A stretch of 41,945 bases of DNA. Source: MedAcidi-G1 sp002294285. Lineage in GTDB: Bacteria; Actinomycetota; Acidimicrobiia; Acidimicrobiales; MedAcidi-G1. The stretch spans positions 1-41,945 of the forward strand of contig CAXEUY010000017.1 in assembly GCA_963999645.1 (NCBI GenBank), read 5' to 3'. Each line of letters begins with the position of its first letter. Positions within the stretch are counted from its first letter, which is position 1. The notes beneath the pieces are model-generated. The model was not told where the DNA came from. It searched no databases and saw nothing but the letters and a program-made list of their open reading frames with translations. The translations under genes were made by a program, and so were the position numbers. Shown here one piece after another: positions 23,411 to 31,347 of the stretch.

Positions 23411-25233
23411 CTTTTTTGGATGGGCACGACGCTATTGGAAAAGAATTCGAAACTGAACCTCAAGATTTAGAAGGGATTGAAGGTGTAGGAGCTCTAAATG
23501 TTTTGAAGAGAGGCTTGAAAGCGTCTCCAGAATTAAAAGCAGGTGTTTCTCTAACAGCTTTAATGGCATTAGCAGTAGCAGGTGGAAAATTATTAGTGCC
23601 TCTCACAATTAAAGAAGTTCTTGACCGAGGCATCACAACGAATGGAGTGAATGTAAATTCAGTTCTTCTTTTCTCATTTATATCAATGTTTCTTTCAATA
23701 GCAGGGATGGCTTTAGGTAAGGCAACTTACTATCGCTTAGCTAAAACAGCAGAGAACGTTTTAATGGGTTTAAGAATAAGAACGTTTGAGCACTTGCATA
23801 GATTAAGTATTGCTGATCACGTAGACGCCAGAAAAGGTGCCCACACAGCGCGAGTAACAAGTGATGTTGAAACCCTTACGCAATTTGCTCAATGGGGAGC
23901 AATAGCGTGGATAATCAATTCCATACAAATACTCGCAGTATTAGTAATAATGGTTCTCTACTCATGGCATCTTTCCATAGTCACCCTGTTAGTCCACGCA
24001 CCTTTATTTCCAGTTCTTAGATGGATGCAACGCAAACAACTACAAGCGCATGACCGGGTTCGAAGTCGAGTGTCAGACACACTTTCAGTAGTTTCAGAAG
24101 CTATCCAGGGAGTTGATGTTGTAAGAGCTTACGGTTACCGGCGCAAAACAAGGGCTAAATTACACGACGCCATTAATTATCAATACAAAGAACAGATGGT
24201 AGCTCAAAAGTATTTCTCTTTTGTTCTTCCGATCACAGACATTATTGGAGTTGCTGCAATTGCAGCGGTTGTAGGCGCAGGGGTTTACTGGGGGCCAGAT
24301 TGGGGAGTTACTTCTGGAGAGCTAATTGCTTTTGTATTTTTATCCAACTTACTAGTAATGCCGATATCTGAATTGGGAGAAGTTCTTAATCAGACTCAGA
24401 CAGCACTTGCGGGATGGTGGAAAGTACTTGATGTTCTAGACAAAGAAATTGAAGTCAAAGAACCATCTAAAGGTTTAACTCTGCCTGAAAGTCCACTTGA
24501 TGTGAAATTAGAAGAAGTTGATTTTTCATATCGAACCGGAGGTTTAGTACTCAATAATATAAATGTCTACATTCCTGCTGGGGTCTCAGTAGCTGTTGTT
24601 GGTGAAACAGGATCCGGGAAAACAACTTTTGCGAAACTACTTACACGATTAGCAGATCCAACAAATGGGAGAGTGTTGATAAACGGTCAAGACCTTTCAG
24701 AAATAGATTCCGATCACAGGCATAGATCGATAAGGATGGTGCCGCAAGATGGTTTCTTATTTGATACAAGTTTGATCGAAAATGTTCGCTACGGTCGAAG
24801 TAATGCAAAAAGAAGCGATGCAGAAGAATCAATTGACGCTTTAGGTTTATGGCCCTGGATAAATCAACTACCTGACGGGTTAGAAACAAGAGTCGGAGAA
24901 AGAGGTGAGTCTTTATCAGTGGGAGAGCGACAGTTGGTTGCGCTTGCTAGAGCACAAGTAGCTGACCCTGGTTTACTAATTTTAGATGAAGCTACTTCAG
25001 CGATCGACCCTGAAACTGAACAGATGCTTGAGAGCACTTTAGAACGTCTAGCACAAGGTCGTACAACCGTGAGTATTGCCCATCGTATTTCAACTGCTGA
25101 GCGAGCAGACATGATCCTAGTTTTTGATAAAGGAGAAATAGTAGAAAAGGGCGAGCATTCTGATCTAATAAACTCAACAGGAATTTATTCAAAGCTTTAT
25201 GAATCTTGGATTGGAAATACAAGAGAACTGTGA
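23407..25233 (+). CDS. ABC exporter half-transporter, catalytic-site subunit of a heterodimer
   Basis: A 608-residue half-transporter with a six-helix membrane domain and an ATPase domain. Walker A is GETGSGKTT (about 399), Walker B LLILDEATSA has the catalytic Glu, and the H-loop is IAHRIST. The signature reads LSVGERQ instead of LSGGQ, so the site formed with the first subunit's Asp-type Walker B would be weak, while its own Walker B pairs with the partner's intact LSGGQ. The start ATG overlaps the upstream stop by 4 nt (ATGA), typical of translationally coupled partners. Members of this group export drugs, lipids or peptides; the substrate is not readable here. Confidence 0.9.
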   Translation: MTFLDGHDAIGKEFETEPQDLEGIEGVGALNVLKRGLKASPELKAGVSLTALMALAVAGGKLLVPLTIKEVLDRGITTNGVNVNSVLLFSFISMFLSIAGMALGKATYYRLAKTAENVLMGLRIRTFEHLHRLSIADHVDARKGAHTARVTSDVETLTQFAQWGAIAWIINSIQILAVLVIMVLYSWHLSIVTLLVHAPLFPVLRWMQRKQLQAHDRVRSRVSDTLSVVSEAIQGVDVVRAYGYRRKTRAKLHDAINYQYKEQMVAQKYFSFVLPITDIIGVAAIAAVVGAGVYWGPDWGVTSGELIAFVFLSNLLVMPISELGEVLNQTQTALAGWWKVLDVLDKEIEVKEPSKGLTLPESPLDVKLEEVDFSYRTGGLVLNNINVYIPAGVSVAVVGETGSGKTTFAKLLTRLADPTNGRVLINGQDLSEIDSDHRHRSIRMVPQDGFLFDTSLIENVRYGRSNAKRSDAEESIDALGLWPWINQLPDGLETRVGERGESLSVGERQLVALARAQVADPGLLILDEATSAIDPETEQMLESTLERLAQGRTTVSIAHRISTAERADMILVFDKGEIVEKGEHSDLINSTGIYSKLYESWIGNTREL

Positions 25234-25251
25234 AAAAAGTAACAAATTTTT

Positions 25252-25282
25252 TTGACTATGAATTTCTATCCCTATTTATAAT
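25252..25282 (+). promoter_or_regulatory. Sigma-70-type promoter of mdh
   Basis: TTGACT (25252-25257) and a perfect TATAAT (25277-25282) separated by 19 nt, in the 84-bp gap after the ABC genes. The spacer is longer than the usual 17. Transcription would start near 25289 and leave a short leader, unlike the leaderless boxes elsewhere in the window. Confidence 0.55.
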
Positions 25283-25329
25283 TTAGAAAGTATTCTCAGT
25301 GAGAGTGAACAAATTAAATGGAGTCAATC

Positions 25330-26319
25330 TTGAGTAATAATCCCATCCGAGTAGCCATAACAGGAGCAGCAGGTCAAATTGGTTATAGTCTTGTCTTTCG
25401 AATAGCCAGTGGTCAACTATGTGGTCCAAATCGACCTGTAATTCTTCAATTATTAGAGATACCGCCTGCAATGGGAGCGTTAGAGGGCGTGGCCATGGAA
25501 CTTGATGATTGTGCTTTTCCCTTATTGGAAAAGATAGAACTCTCAGATCAAGCAGATCAAGCTTTTGAAGGTGCCAATGTAGCTCTGCTAGTTGGATCTA
25601 GACCAAGAAGTCAAGGAATGGAACGCAAAGACCTTCTGGAAGCAAATGGTGAAATTTTTACCGGCCAAGGAGCAGCTTTGAATGATAAAGCTGCAGAAGA
25701 TTTACGTGTCCTAGTAGTGGGTAATCCAGCTAATACCAATTGTCTAATAGCAATGAACAATGCACCTGACATACCTAGACATAGATTTTCAGCTATGACA
25801 CGTTTGGATCACAACAGAGCAATAACTCAAGTTGCACAGAGAATGGAAATACCGACAACAGAAATAAAAAAAATGACAATTTGGGGTAACCATTCAGCAA
25901 CCCAATATCCAGATCTCTTTAATTGTAGAATTTCTGATAAGTCTGCTTCTGACTTAATAGATGATCAAGATTGGTTAGAAAAAGTTTTTATCCCATCAGT
26001 TCAACAAAGAGGTGCAGCCATAATTGAAGCACGCGGTTTATCTAGCGCTGCTTCTGCTGCAAATGCCGCGATTGATCATGTTAGGGACTGGATCAGTGAA
26101 ACTCCTGAGAATGATTGGGTTTCTATGGCTGTATGTTCTGACGGAAGTTACGGAGTAGAAGAAGGACTGATCTCATCTTTTCCTGTTACATGCTCAAATG
26201 GTGATTGGGAAATTGTAAAAGATCTTCAGATAGATGAGTTTTCCAGAACAAAAATTGATGCTTCTGTTCAAGAACTTTCTGAAGAGCGAGACACTGTTTC
26301 TGATCTGGGATTAATTTAA
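25330..26319 (+). CDS. mdh: Malate dehydrogenase
   Basis: NAD-dependent oxidation of malate to oxaloacetate in the TCA cycle. The protein of about 329 residues has the dinucleotide-binding TGAAGQIGYSL at its N-terminus, the LLEIPPAMGALEGVAMELDDCAFPLL region of the cytosolic/actinobacterial MDH group, GSRPRSQGMERKDLL with the substrate arginines, GNPANTNCLIA, MTRLDHNRA, and the catalytic His in WGNHSATQYPD. An ATG at 25318 is in frame, but GGAG at 25321-25324 region lies 5-6 nt before TTG 25330, and the resulting start M-S-N-N-P fits the family, so TTG 25330 is preferred. A clear promoter precedes it. Confidence 0.95.
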   Translation: MSNNPIRVAITGAAGQIGYSLVFRIASGQLCGPNRPVILQLLEIPPAMGALEGVAMELDDCAFPLLEKIELSDQADQAFEGANVALLVGSRPRSQGMERKDLLEANGEIFTGQGAALNDKAAEDLRVLVVGNPANTNCLIAMNNAPDIPRHRFSAMTRLDHNRAITQVAQRMEIPTTEIKKMTIWGNHSATQYPDLFNCRISDKSASDLIDDQDWLEKVFIPSVQQRGAAIIEARGLSSAASAANAAIDHVRDWISETPENDWVSMAVCSDGSYGVEEGLISSFPVTCSNGDWEIVKDLQIDEFSRTKIDASVQELSEERDTVSDLGLI

Positions 26320-26329
26320 GAGTTGCTTG

Positions 26330-26764
26330 TCACAACCACTTAACCAAGTCACCTTTTTTGACTGAACAATCGTTGATTACAACTCCTGTTATTCCACCTC
26401 GCCACTCAGGAGTTAATGCATCTCGAAGTCCTTCAGAGACCTCATTCATCAGCTTGCAAGGAACTGTTTCACCTGTCACTTCAATTTTTAGTTCACCGAT
26501 TTGAAGGATCTTTCCAATAGTTTCCTCTAGGTCGATTCCACTAACTATAAAATTTGCCCTTCTCTCTTTAGGGTTGACAAATTTACCGATGCTTTCAGTA
26601 GCTGATTCCCAACTCTCCTTTGAAAGAACAGTCACCTGACGTTTCGTACCAGGTTCTTTTGCGGAACCTGCAATACCTTCGCCGGCAATTACATCTGCTT
26701 CAGTAAGAGAAATCATTGGTTCACCATGAAGTTTTTTCAACCAAATTTCTAATAACTCGCCCAT
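26330..26764 (-). CDS. MOSC-domain protein
   Basis: A 144-residue stand-alone MOSC (molybdenum cofactor sulfurase C-terminal) domain. It shows the compact beta-barrel pattern with GIAGSAKEPGTKRQVTVLS near the N-terminus, NFIVSGIDLEE, and a conserved cysteine in VTGETVPCKLM, followed by RGGITGVV. MOSC proteins handle sulfur or molybdenum-cofactor transfer, or confer detoxifying N-hydroxyl reduction when fused to other domains; the single-domain form here has no recognisable partner, so the exact role is unknown. It follows the SCP2 gene by 9 bp and is probably co-transcribed with it. Confidence 0.85.
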   Translation of the reverse strand: MGELLEIWLKKLHGEPMISLTEADVIAGEGIAGSAKEPGTKRQVTVLSKESWESATESIGKFVNPKERRANFIVSGIDLEETIGKILQIGELKIEVTGETVPCKLMNEVSEGLRDALTPEWRGGITGVVINDCSVKKGDLVKWL

Positions 26765-26773
26765 TGCTAAAAG

Positions 26774-27178
26774 CTACTCTCTATCGAAATCAAAAACTGT
26801 TGTAGGGCGGATTGTTTCGAAAATATTTTCTAGTTGCTCAAAAACTATTGATTTATCCAAAAGCACTCTTGGATCCCCACCAATCTCCATTTTTCCCTCG
26901 ATGATTGCGGTTAAAGGGTCTATTGTTCCTTCAAATAGAGCAACTGCAGTAGACAGGTCAGTTTCATACCAAACATCAGGCTTAGAGTCGCCACTTGCAG
27001 TAACAGTTGTATTTCCTTTATCAATCTTAATTTGCCAAATAGTTAATGTTTCACCCACAACTCTGTACTCAATAACGAGTTCAATGTCAGTTGCCACTTC
27101 AGACAAACCTAAGTGAGACTGGGCGACAGAATTTAATTTATCTATCCAAGCGTCAGACATGTAAATGATTTTTTCCAC
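26774..27178 (-). CDS. SCP2 sterol/lipid-carrier domain protein
   Basis: A 134-residue single SCP2-like domain. The central sequence (KIDKGNTTVTASG, then PDVWYETDLSTAVALFEGTIDPLTAIIEGKM region) is the typical SCP2 pattern, forming a hydrophobic pocket for lipids or acyl-CoA. Family members bind sterols or fatty acyl chains; the ligand here is unknown. The GTG start at 27178 is supported by TAAGAT 6 nt upstream; an internal ATG at 27160 lacks such support. It is divergent from the swivel-domain gene, so two leaderless promoters share about 60 bp. Confidence 0.82.
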   Translation of the reverse strand: MEKIIYMSDAWIDKLNSVAQSHLGLSEVATDIELVIEYRVVGETLTIWQIKIDKGNTTVTASGDSKPDVWYETDLSTAVALFEGTIDPLTAIIEGKMEIGGDPRVLLDKSIVFEQLENIFETIRPTTVFDFDRE

Positions 27179-27184
27179 ATTTCA

Positions 27185-27190
27185 ATCTTA
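27185..27190 (-). promoter_or_regulatory. Leaderless -10 box for the SCP2 gene
   Basis: On the minus strand TAAGAT ends 6 nt before the GTG at 27178. It is identical in sequence and spacing to the box before the HAD hydrolase GTG. Confidence 0.5.
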
Positions 27191-27225
27191 CGTGCCTCCG
27201 TGATAGATCTTCCTTATCTTCCTAG

Positions 27226-27231
27226 TACTGT
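27226..27231 (+). promoter_or_regulatory. Leaderless -10 box for the swivel-domain gene
   Basis: TACTGT ends 6 nt before the GTG at 27238. No Shine-Dalgarno and no clear -35. Confidence 0.42.
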
Positions 27232-27237
27232 GAAACA

Positions 27238-27585
27238 GTGGAGAAAATTGGAACCGGTCAGAAAACCTTTGACTACAGTCCTGTTCGAGGTATTTGGACA
27301 AGGCTTGAAGGACCAGAAGACGTTCTAGATTTAATGGACAAAGGCCTAGATAATGTAATTGCAGTAATTAGAGATGCTGGAGCGACCTTTTTATCTCCAA
27401 TTTTTGATGAGCTGCGTGGGGTGATCTGCACGGAAGGCACTATCAGAAGTCATATTGGGATAGTAAGTCGAGAATTTCAAATACCAGGCATAATTGCAGC
27501 TGAATTATTTTACGATTCTGAAAACGGCACTGAGATAATTCTTGATGGAACAGGACCCGAAGGTCTAATTTATCTAGCTGATTAA
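27238..27585 (+). CDS. Stand-alone PEP-utilising mobile (phosphohistidine swivel) domain
   Basis: A 115-residue protein consisting almost entirely of the swivelling phosphohistidine domain of PPDK/PEP synthase-type enzymes. The core motif reads GVICTEGTIRSHIGIVSREFQIPGI, where the His of RSH is the candidate phosphorylated residue. In the full enzymes this domain carries phosphate between an ATP-grasp domain and a PEP- or substrate-binding domain; neither is fused here nor encoded next to it. It heads a tight operon: 1 bp separates its stop from the next ATG. GTG 27238 follows a TACTGT box by 6 nt. The protein could act as a phosphocarrier or allosteric subunit, but this is inference. Confidence 0.75.
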   Translation: MEKIGTGQKTFDYSPVRGIWTRLEGPEDVLDLMDKGLDNVIAVIRDAGATFLSPIFDELRGVICTEGTIRSHIGIVSREFQIPGIIAAELFYDSENGTEIILDGTGPEGLIYLAD

Positions 27586-27586
27586 C

Positions 27587-28699
27587 ATGGAAATGATTAC
27601 AGAAGTCAATAATTACCTGAAAGCTATCAACCCGATTTCAGCCAGACTTATGGCAGAAAGAACCGGTTATTCATCCCAGTTAATCCCAGTCACTTCCTAT
27701 GTGACAGTCTCAGCGATTGAAGCTTTCTTAAGGTATCCAGAAGCTATAGATGTAATAACTGAATCTATGACTCCAGAAGAGATAGGTGCCCTAGCTAGAA
27801 GACCGTCGTGTCAAGCTAATTCAGTTTTCCTTTGGGGAGTTGCTAATTTCTGGCTACTAGGAAGAAACATCATGTCTCTAATTGATCCATCGTTAGACAA
27901 TGTTTCAAATGCACATAAAGTTTTAGATTTTTGGGGACGTGTCTCACGCTCGTATAGAGGTGGCGAGTATTTACATGCAGCTGACAATGGAAACAAGATA
28001 AATGTTTTGGATTTATCCCATTTAGAATTTCTAAAACAATCTGCTAGTCCAGTAAATGCGGAAAGACAAGCCTTAATAAGGCATTTGAACGCTACCTTAA
28101 TCAATTATCTGTTCCTGCTCTATTTTGATACCCGTGTTGGACATGGAGACACAGGACCCTACAAAACAGAAGATGGTCGAACAATAATTGTCCGGGACTA
28201 TTTCAGACTCAGTAAAAGTGATTTTTGGTGGTCAGATGTCGCAGATGAACTACCTTACGAAAATTTGACAGCAATTTTTGTTTTAGATCCAACAGTTAAA
28301 GTCACAGTGACAGATTTTGGAACTTCCGTGACAACCCCTGAAGATTATTTAAACCATTTAGAGAAATTTGCAATTTTCGCCAATAAAAATGGGCAATTAG
28401 AACCGATTGACGATAATCAATTCGAAACTTTTGTTTCGAAAATAAAACAAGTCCAAAAAAGTCATTATAGAAATATTGTCGCCATGGACAGAGATGAGCG
28501 AATCCGGTGCGGGGCGTATGTCTATTTCACTTTTTTAAGACCCTTTGCACAAATAGCTGGAGTTGAAAAAGAAATTGATTGGGAGTGTCCACGAGACATA
28601 CCAGAAGACATATACCCTCTGGTAACCGCTGAAATTGAACCCCCACAACAAGATCCAAATAACGACCCTTATCCCTACTATGAGGAGATTAATAAATGA
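27587..28699 (+). CDS. Protein of unknown function (370 residues)
   Basis: I do not recognise a family. The protein is soluble in character, with no signal peptide or convincing membrane helices. The N-terminal half looks helical. Striking features are FDTRVGHGDTGPYKTEDGR near 180-198, a WW pair at about 210 in KSDFWWSDVADELP, a beta-like stretch TVKVTVTDFGTSVTTPEDYL, and a Pro/Asp/Glu-rich C-terminal tail (from about 340) ending PYPYYEEINK. It is the middle gene of a three-gene operon, 1 bp after the swivel-domain gene and overlapping the next gene by 4 nt, so it is probably a functional partner of those two. No catalytic motif can be assigned. Confidence 0.8.
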   Translation: MEMITEVNNYLKAINPISARLMAERTGYSSQLIPVTSYVTVSAIEAFLRYPEAIDVITESMTPEEIGALARRPSCQANSVFLWGVANFWLLGRNIMSLIDPSLDNVSNAHKVLDFWGRVSRSYRGGEYLHAADNGNKINVLDLSHLEFLKQSASPVNAERQALIRHLNATLINYLFLLYFDTRVGHGDTGPYKTEDGRTIIVRDYFRLSKSDFWWSDVADELPYENLTAIFVLDPTVKVTVTDFGTSVTTPEDYLNHLEKFAIFANKNGQLEPIDDNQFETFVSKIKQVQKSHYRNIVAMDRDERIRCGAYVYFTFLRPFAQIAGVEKEIDWECPRDIPEDIYPLVTAEIEPPQQDPNNDPYPYYEEINK

Positions 28700-29628
28700 G
28701 TATCCCTACCCCTGCTGATGAAAAGCGTCACGAAGGAGGTTCCGAAAGGCTTTGGAGTGAATCGTGGTATATGGACTGGTTTGACGCTGAAGGAAAAAAC
28801 GGAGGGTATGTGCGTATGGCAGTATGCCCCAACTTAAAAGAATGTTGGTTTTGGTGTTGCATAGTTGGTCAAGATCAGAAGCCTGTTTTTATTGTTGATC
28901 ACGACTCAGCGATACCTGAACCTCCAGGATTAGAAATCAGATCCTCAGGTTTGTGGGCAGACCTAGCAGTGGAAAGTCCACTTGAATATTTCAGTGTAGG
29001 TGTAGAAGCGTTCGGAGTTGCTTTAGACGATCCGATAGAAGCTTATGGAGACATGAGAGGTGAAAAGATTCCTGTTGGGATCGACCTAGGTTGGGCTACG
29101 GATTCTCACCCAGAAGAGACTGATAGTTCTGATCCCTGGGCTTTTCATTATGAGGTGACCACTAGATATGAAATTCCATGTCGCGTATCAGGTGAAATTC
29201 AAATTGGTGAAAACAAGTCTCAGGTTGACGGCTGGGGACAACGAGACCACTCATGGGCAGAAAGAGACTGGTGGGACAAGGGATGGACATGGTTTTCAGG
29301 ACGCTTTAATGACGGGTCACGTTTTCATGCAGTTTCCGTTGAAGGGCATGATTTAGGTATTGGGTATCACTCATCTCAGAAAGGATTAATTGGTGAAAAT
29401 AGAGTCGTGTCTGAGCCAAAACTGGGACAAGAAGGAATACCTACTAGTGGCTACGTCAAACTTGGAGACACAACTATAGAGTTCGAACCTATCGCATGGG
29501 CACCAGTACTTTTAACAGATCCCGATAATGGCTCTATCTCAAGGTTCCCGCGAGGTCTGGTTTCTGTGCAAAGCGATGATGGCCGAGAAGGACACGCCTG
29601 GATTGAATTTAATCAGCCACAGAAGTAA
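28696..29628 (+). CDS. CrtC/AttH-like (DUF7064-type) lipocalin-fold protein
   Basis: A 310-residue protein whose middle contains GWGQRDHSWAERDWWDKGW (about 180-200), the hallmark of the hydroxyneurosporene synthase/AttH-related and DUF7064/7065 proteins, which adopt a double lipocalin-like beta-barrel. Some relatives hydrate or cyclise isoprenoids; most in actinobacteria are uncharacterised and sit among lipid or steroid genes. It is Trp-rich with no signal peptide. The ATG overlaps the upstream stop by 4 nt (ATGA), so translation is coupled. It ends 9 bp before the convergent DUF368 gene. The family is fairly likely; the reaction is unknown. Confidence 0.65.
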   Translation: MSIPTPADEKRHEGGSERLWSESWYMDWFDAEGKNGGYVRMAVCPNLKECWFWCCIVGQDQKPVFIVDHDSAIPEPPGLEIRSSGLWADLAVESPLEYFSVGVEAFGVALDDPIEAYGDMRGEKIPVGIDLGWATDSHPEETDSSDPWAFHYEVTTRYEIPCRVSGEIQIGENKSQVDGWGQRDHSWAERDWWDKGWTWFSGRFNDGSRFHAVSVEGHDLGIGYHSSQKGLIGENRVVSEPKLGQEGIPTSGYVKLGDTTIEFEPIAWAPVLLTDPDNGSISRFPRGLVSVQSDDGREGHAWIEFNQPQK

Positions 29629-29637
29629 AACTAATCC

Positions 29638-30579
29638 CTATTTTTTTAAGAGAGCTTTTTTCGAAATCGAGTTAATTGCTAGAACAAGTCCGAAAGCAAA
29701 AAAACCTAAAACAAGAGGAATTAGAAGGTCGTCTGAATCAGGCCAGTCAAGGGTTGTCCCAGAAGTCACTTCATCTCCGTCGTCATTTATAACACCAACG
29801 CCGTTTGGCCAAGGCCAAAGAACTCTTGAAGACCCAAGCATTAATCCGACTAGACAAGATATAACCAAATCACGATGTTTATCTAACAAGGTTTTAAGAA
29901 GAGTGGAAAACAATGCGAGCCCAATAATTGCACCAATTGAAAGCACGAAAAGCTTTGTGAATTCCTGATGATCGATTGCACTTAACACAGCAGCGTAATT
30001 ACCCAAAATTAGTAGTAAGAATGCACCCGAAACACCGGGAAGTATCCAAGCGCAAATCGCAACAAAACCTGAAAAAAAGAAGATCCATAGCGATGGATCA
30101 TCGAACACAGTAGAGCGCAGACCGAGAATAAAAAAGAAAAGAATTGCCGTAACCAGTGAGACAATAGTTTTTTGCAGATTCCAATAATTGAGTAATGAAC
30201 AAGCAATTACTGTAGAACCTGCAACCAAACCAAAAAAAAGACCTGACATAGGTTCAGGATGCTTTTCAAGAAGATCTACCATGACCCCTGAAACAGAAAC
30301 AATAGTCACCAACATCCCAAAAATGACCGGAAGTAAAAAAGAGAAATCAATTTTTTTAAGTTCCTGTCGGAAACCAAAAAAATCTGCTCTTAAAATTTTC
30401 CCTAAACATAAAGCGCACTTACTTATATTTTCCAGCAGTTTCTCGTAGATGCCAAAAACAAGAGCTATGGTTCCCCCTGAAACTCCCGGAACTACATCTG
30501 CCACTCCCATGGCAATACCTCTAGAAAAATTAGTAACTAGTTTTTTTAATTGAAAAATCATCGAAACAGGTCTATCCAT
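29638..30579 (-). CDS. DUF368 polyprenyl-phosphate transporter family protein
   Basis: A membrane protein of 313 residues with about eight hydrophobic segments. The N-terminal hallmark ADVVPGVSGGTIALVFGIYE (about 27-46) and a second copy-like ILPGVSGAFLLLILGNY near the middle mark the DUF368 family, an internally repeated fold. Members were shown to recycle undecaprenyl phosphate across the cytoplasmic membrane for cell-wall polymers. The C-terminus is basic (KKALLKK). It overlaps the thioesterase gene by 8 nt and is translated from that minus-strand unit. Of several Met/ATG options the ATG at 30579 is kept; a downstream one at about 30561 is possible. Confidence 0.9.
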   Translation of the reverse strand: MDRPVSMIFQLKKLVTNFSRGIAMGVADVVPGVSGGTIALVFGIYEKLLENISKCALCLGKILRADFFGFRQELKKIDFSFLLPVIFGMLVTIVSVSGVMVDLLEKHPEPMSGLFFGLVAGSTVIACSLLNYWNLQKTIVSLVTAILFFFILGLRSTVFDDPSLWIFFFSGFVAICAWILPGVSGAFLLLILGNYAAVLSAIDHQEFTKLFVLSIGAIIGLALFSTLLKTLLDKHRDLVISCLVGLMLGSSRVLWPWPNGVGVINDDGDEVTSGTTLDWPDSDDLLIPLVLGFFAFGLVLAINSISKKALLKK

Positions 30580-30988
30580 CAGATTTAAATTCCGACAAAA
30601 AAGGTGTTATTGCCTCGATTATCTGACGAGGAGCACGAATTGGTTTCCCAGAACTATTTGTAATTGCAATTCTGGCACGCTGAGTAGCAACTACATCCGA
30701 TTCATCAAAAATCTGTTGCCACCATAAAGAAGAAGCTCTACGGATTTCCAAAACCTCAGTTAATATCGTAAGACGGGCACCTGCTTCTACAGGTTTAATA
30801 AAACTGGTCTCTATTTGTGATACAACAAATCGAAAATCATTTTTTTCAATTTCGTGTAGTGCTACACCAGCTTCTTCAAGCATTTCTATGCGACCGGTTT
30901 CAAACAGTTGGATATAAGAAGAATGATTTAAGTGCCCGTAAGGGTCTAGTTCATAAAACCGAACTTTTACTTCATGACGATGAGGCAC
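30572..30988 (-). CDS. 4HBT-family acyl-CoA thioesterase (YbgC/FcbC-like)
   Basis: A hotdog-fold thioesterase of 138 residues. The N-terminal motif VRFYELDPYGHLNHSSY contains the catalytic Asp15 in the position typical of 4-hydroxybenzoyl-CoA thioesterase-like proteins. The next helix FETGRIEMLEEAGV and the strand FVVSQIETSFIKPV are also standard. Such enzymes hydrolyse short- or medium-chain or aryl acyl-CoAs; the substrate is unknown. The GTG start follows TAACGT by 7 nt and no ribosome binding site. It is the first gene of a unit with the DUF368 transporter. Confidence 0.88.
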   Translation of the reverse strand: MPHRHEVKVRFYELDPYGHLNHSSYIQLFETGRIEMLEEAGVALHEIEKNDFRFVVSQIETSFIKPVEAGARLTILTEVLEIRRASSLWWQQIFDESDVVATQRARIAITNSSGKPIRAPRQIIEAITPFLSEFKSDG

Positions 30989-30995
30989 AGCATTG

Positions 30996-31026
30996 ACGTT
31001 AGTCGGACATACGGGTTTTGTGGCAA
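30996..31026 (-). promoter_or_regulatory. Leaderless promoter of the thioesterase-DUF368 unit
   Basis: On the minus strand TTGCCA (31021-31026), a 19-nt spacer and TAACGT (30996-31001), ending 7 nt before the GTG at 30988. Confidence 0.4.
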
Positions 31027-31055
31027 CGCATTCAATAACAAATTACTAAAGTTGC

Positions 31056-31283
31056 TTAACTGAAAGGGTTGCTATTCTCTGTTCCTTCAGCAGGAGGGAT
31101 CCTTCCGGCTTTATACCAATAAACCCCGCTTAATACTAAAAGTCCCGGCCAAAAAATAACTGAACATATAAGACCAATAACGAAAAATGGCCAAAACCAA
31201 GTTTTTTGATGATCAGGTCTTTTTCTGATATCCCAAAGAAACTTTATCCAAAGAGCTACACAGATTAAATAGAGAATCAGCAC
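31056..31283 (-). CDS. Small two-helix membrane protein
   Basis: A 75-residue protein with two hydrophobic segments (about 1-15 and 29-52) separated by a charged, Trp-containing loop (DIRKRPDHQKTWFW), and a polar tail with PPAEGTENSNPF. I recognise no family, though small proteins of this type are frequent in actinobacteria. It starts with GTG at 31283, with weak support upstream. It lies between the thioesterase and sdhB on the same strand, 64 bp after sdhB, and might be transcribed with the sdh genes. A role in succinate dehydrogenase is not indicated by its sequence. Confidence 0.6.
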   Translation of the reverse strand: MLILYLICVALWIKFLWDIRKRPDHQKTWFWPFFVIGLICSVIFWPGLLVLSGVYWYKAGRIPPAEGTENSNPFS

Positions 31284-31347
31284 GACTTAGATACCTTTCT
31301 GCAATGAATTAGATTATTCATGTCACTTGATATTAACTGTAATTTAC

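Noticed and set aside
29528..29968. 146-codon plus-strand frame across the end of the CrtC-like gene and the DUF368 gene
   Set aside because: It overlaps two supported genes on both strands and shows no recognisable sequence.
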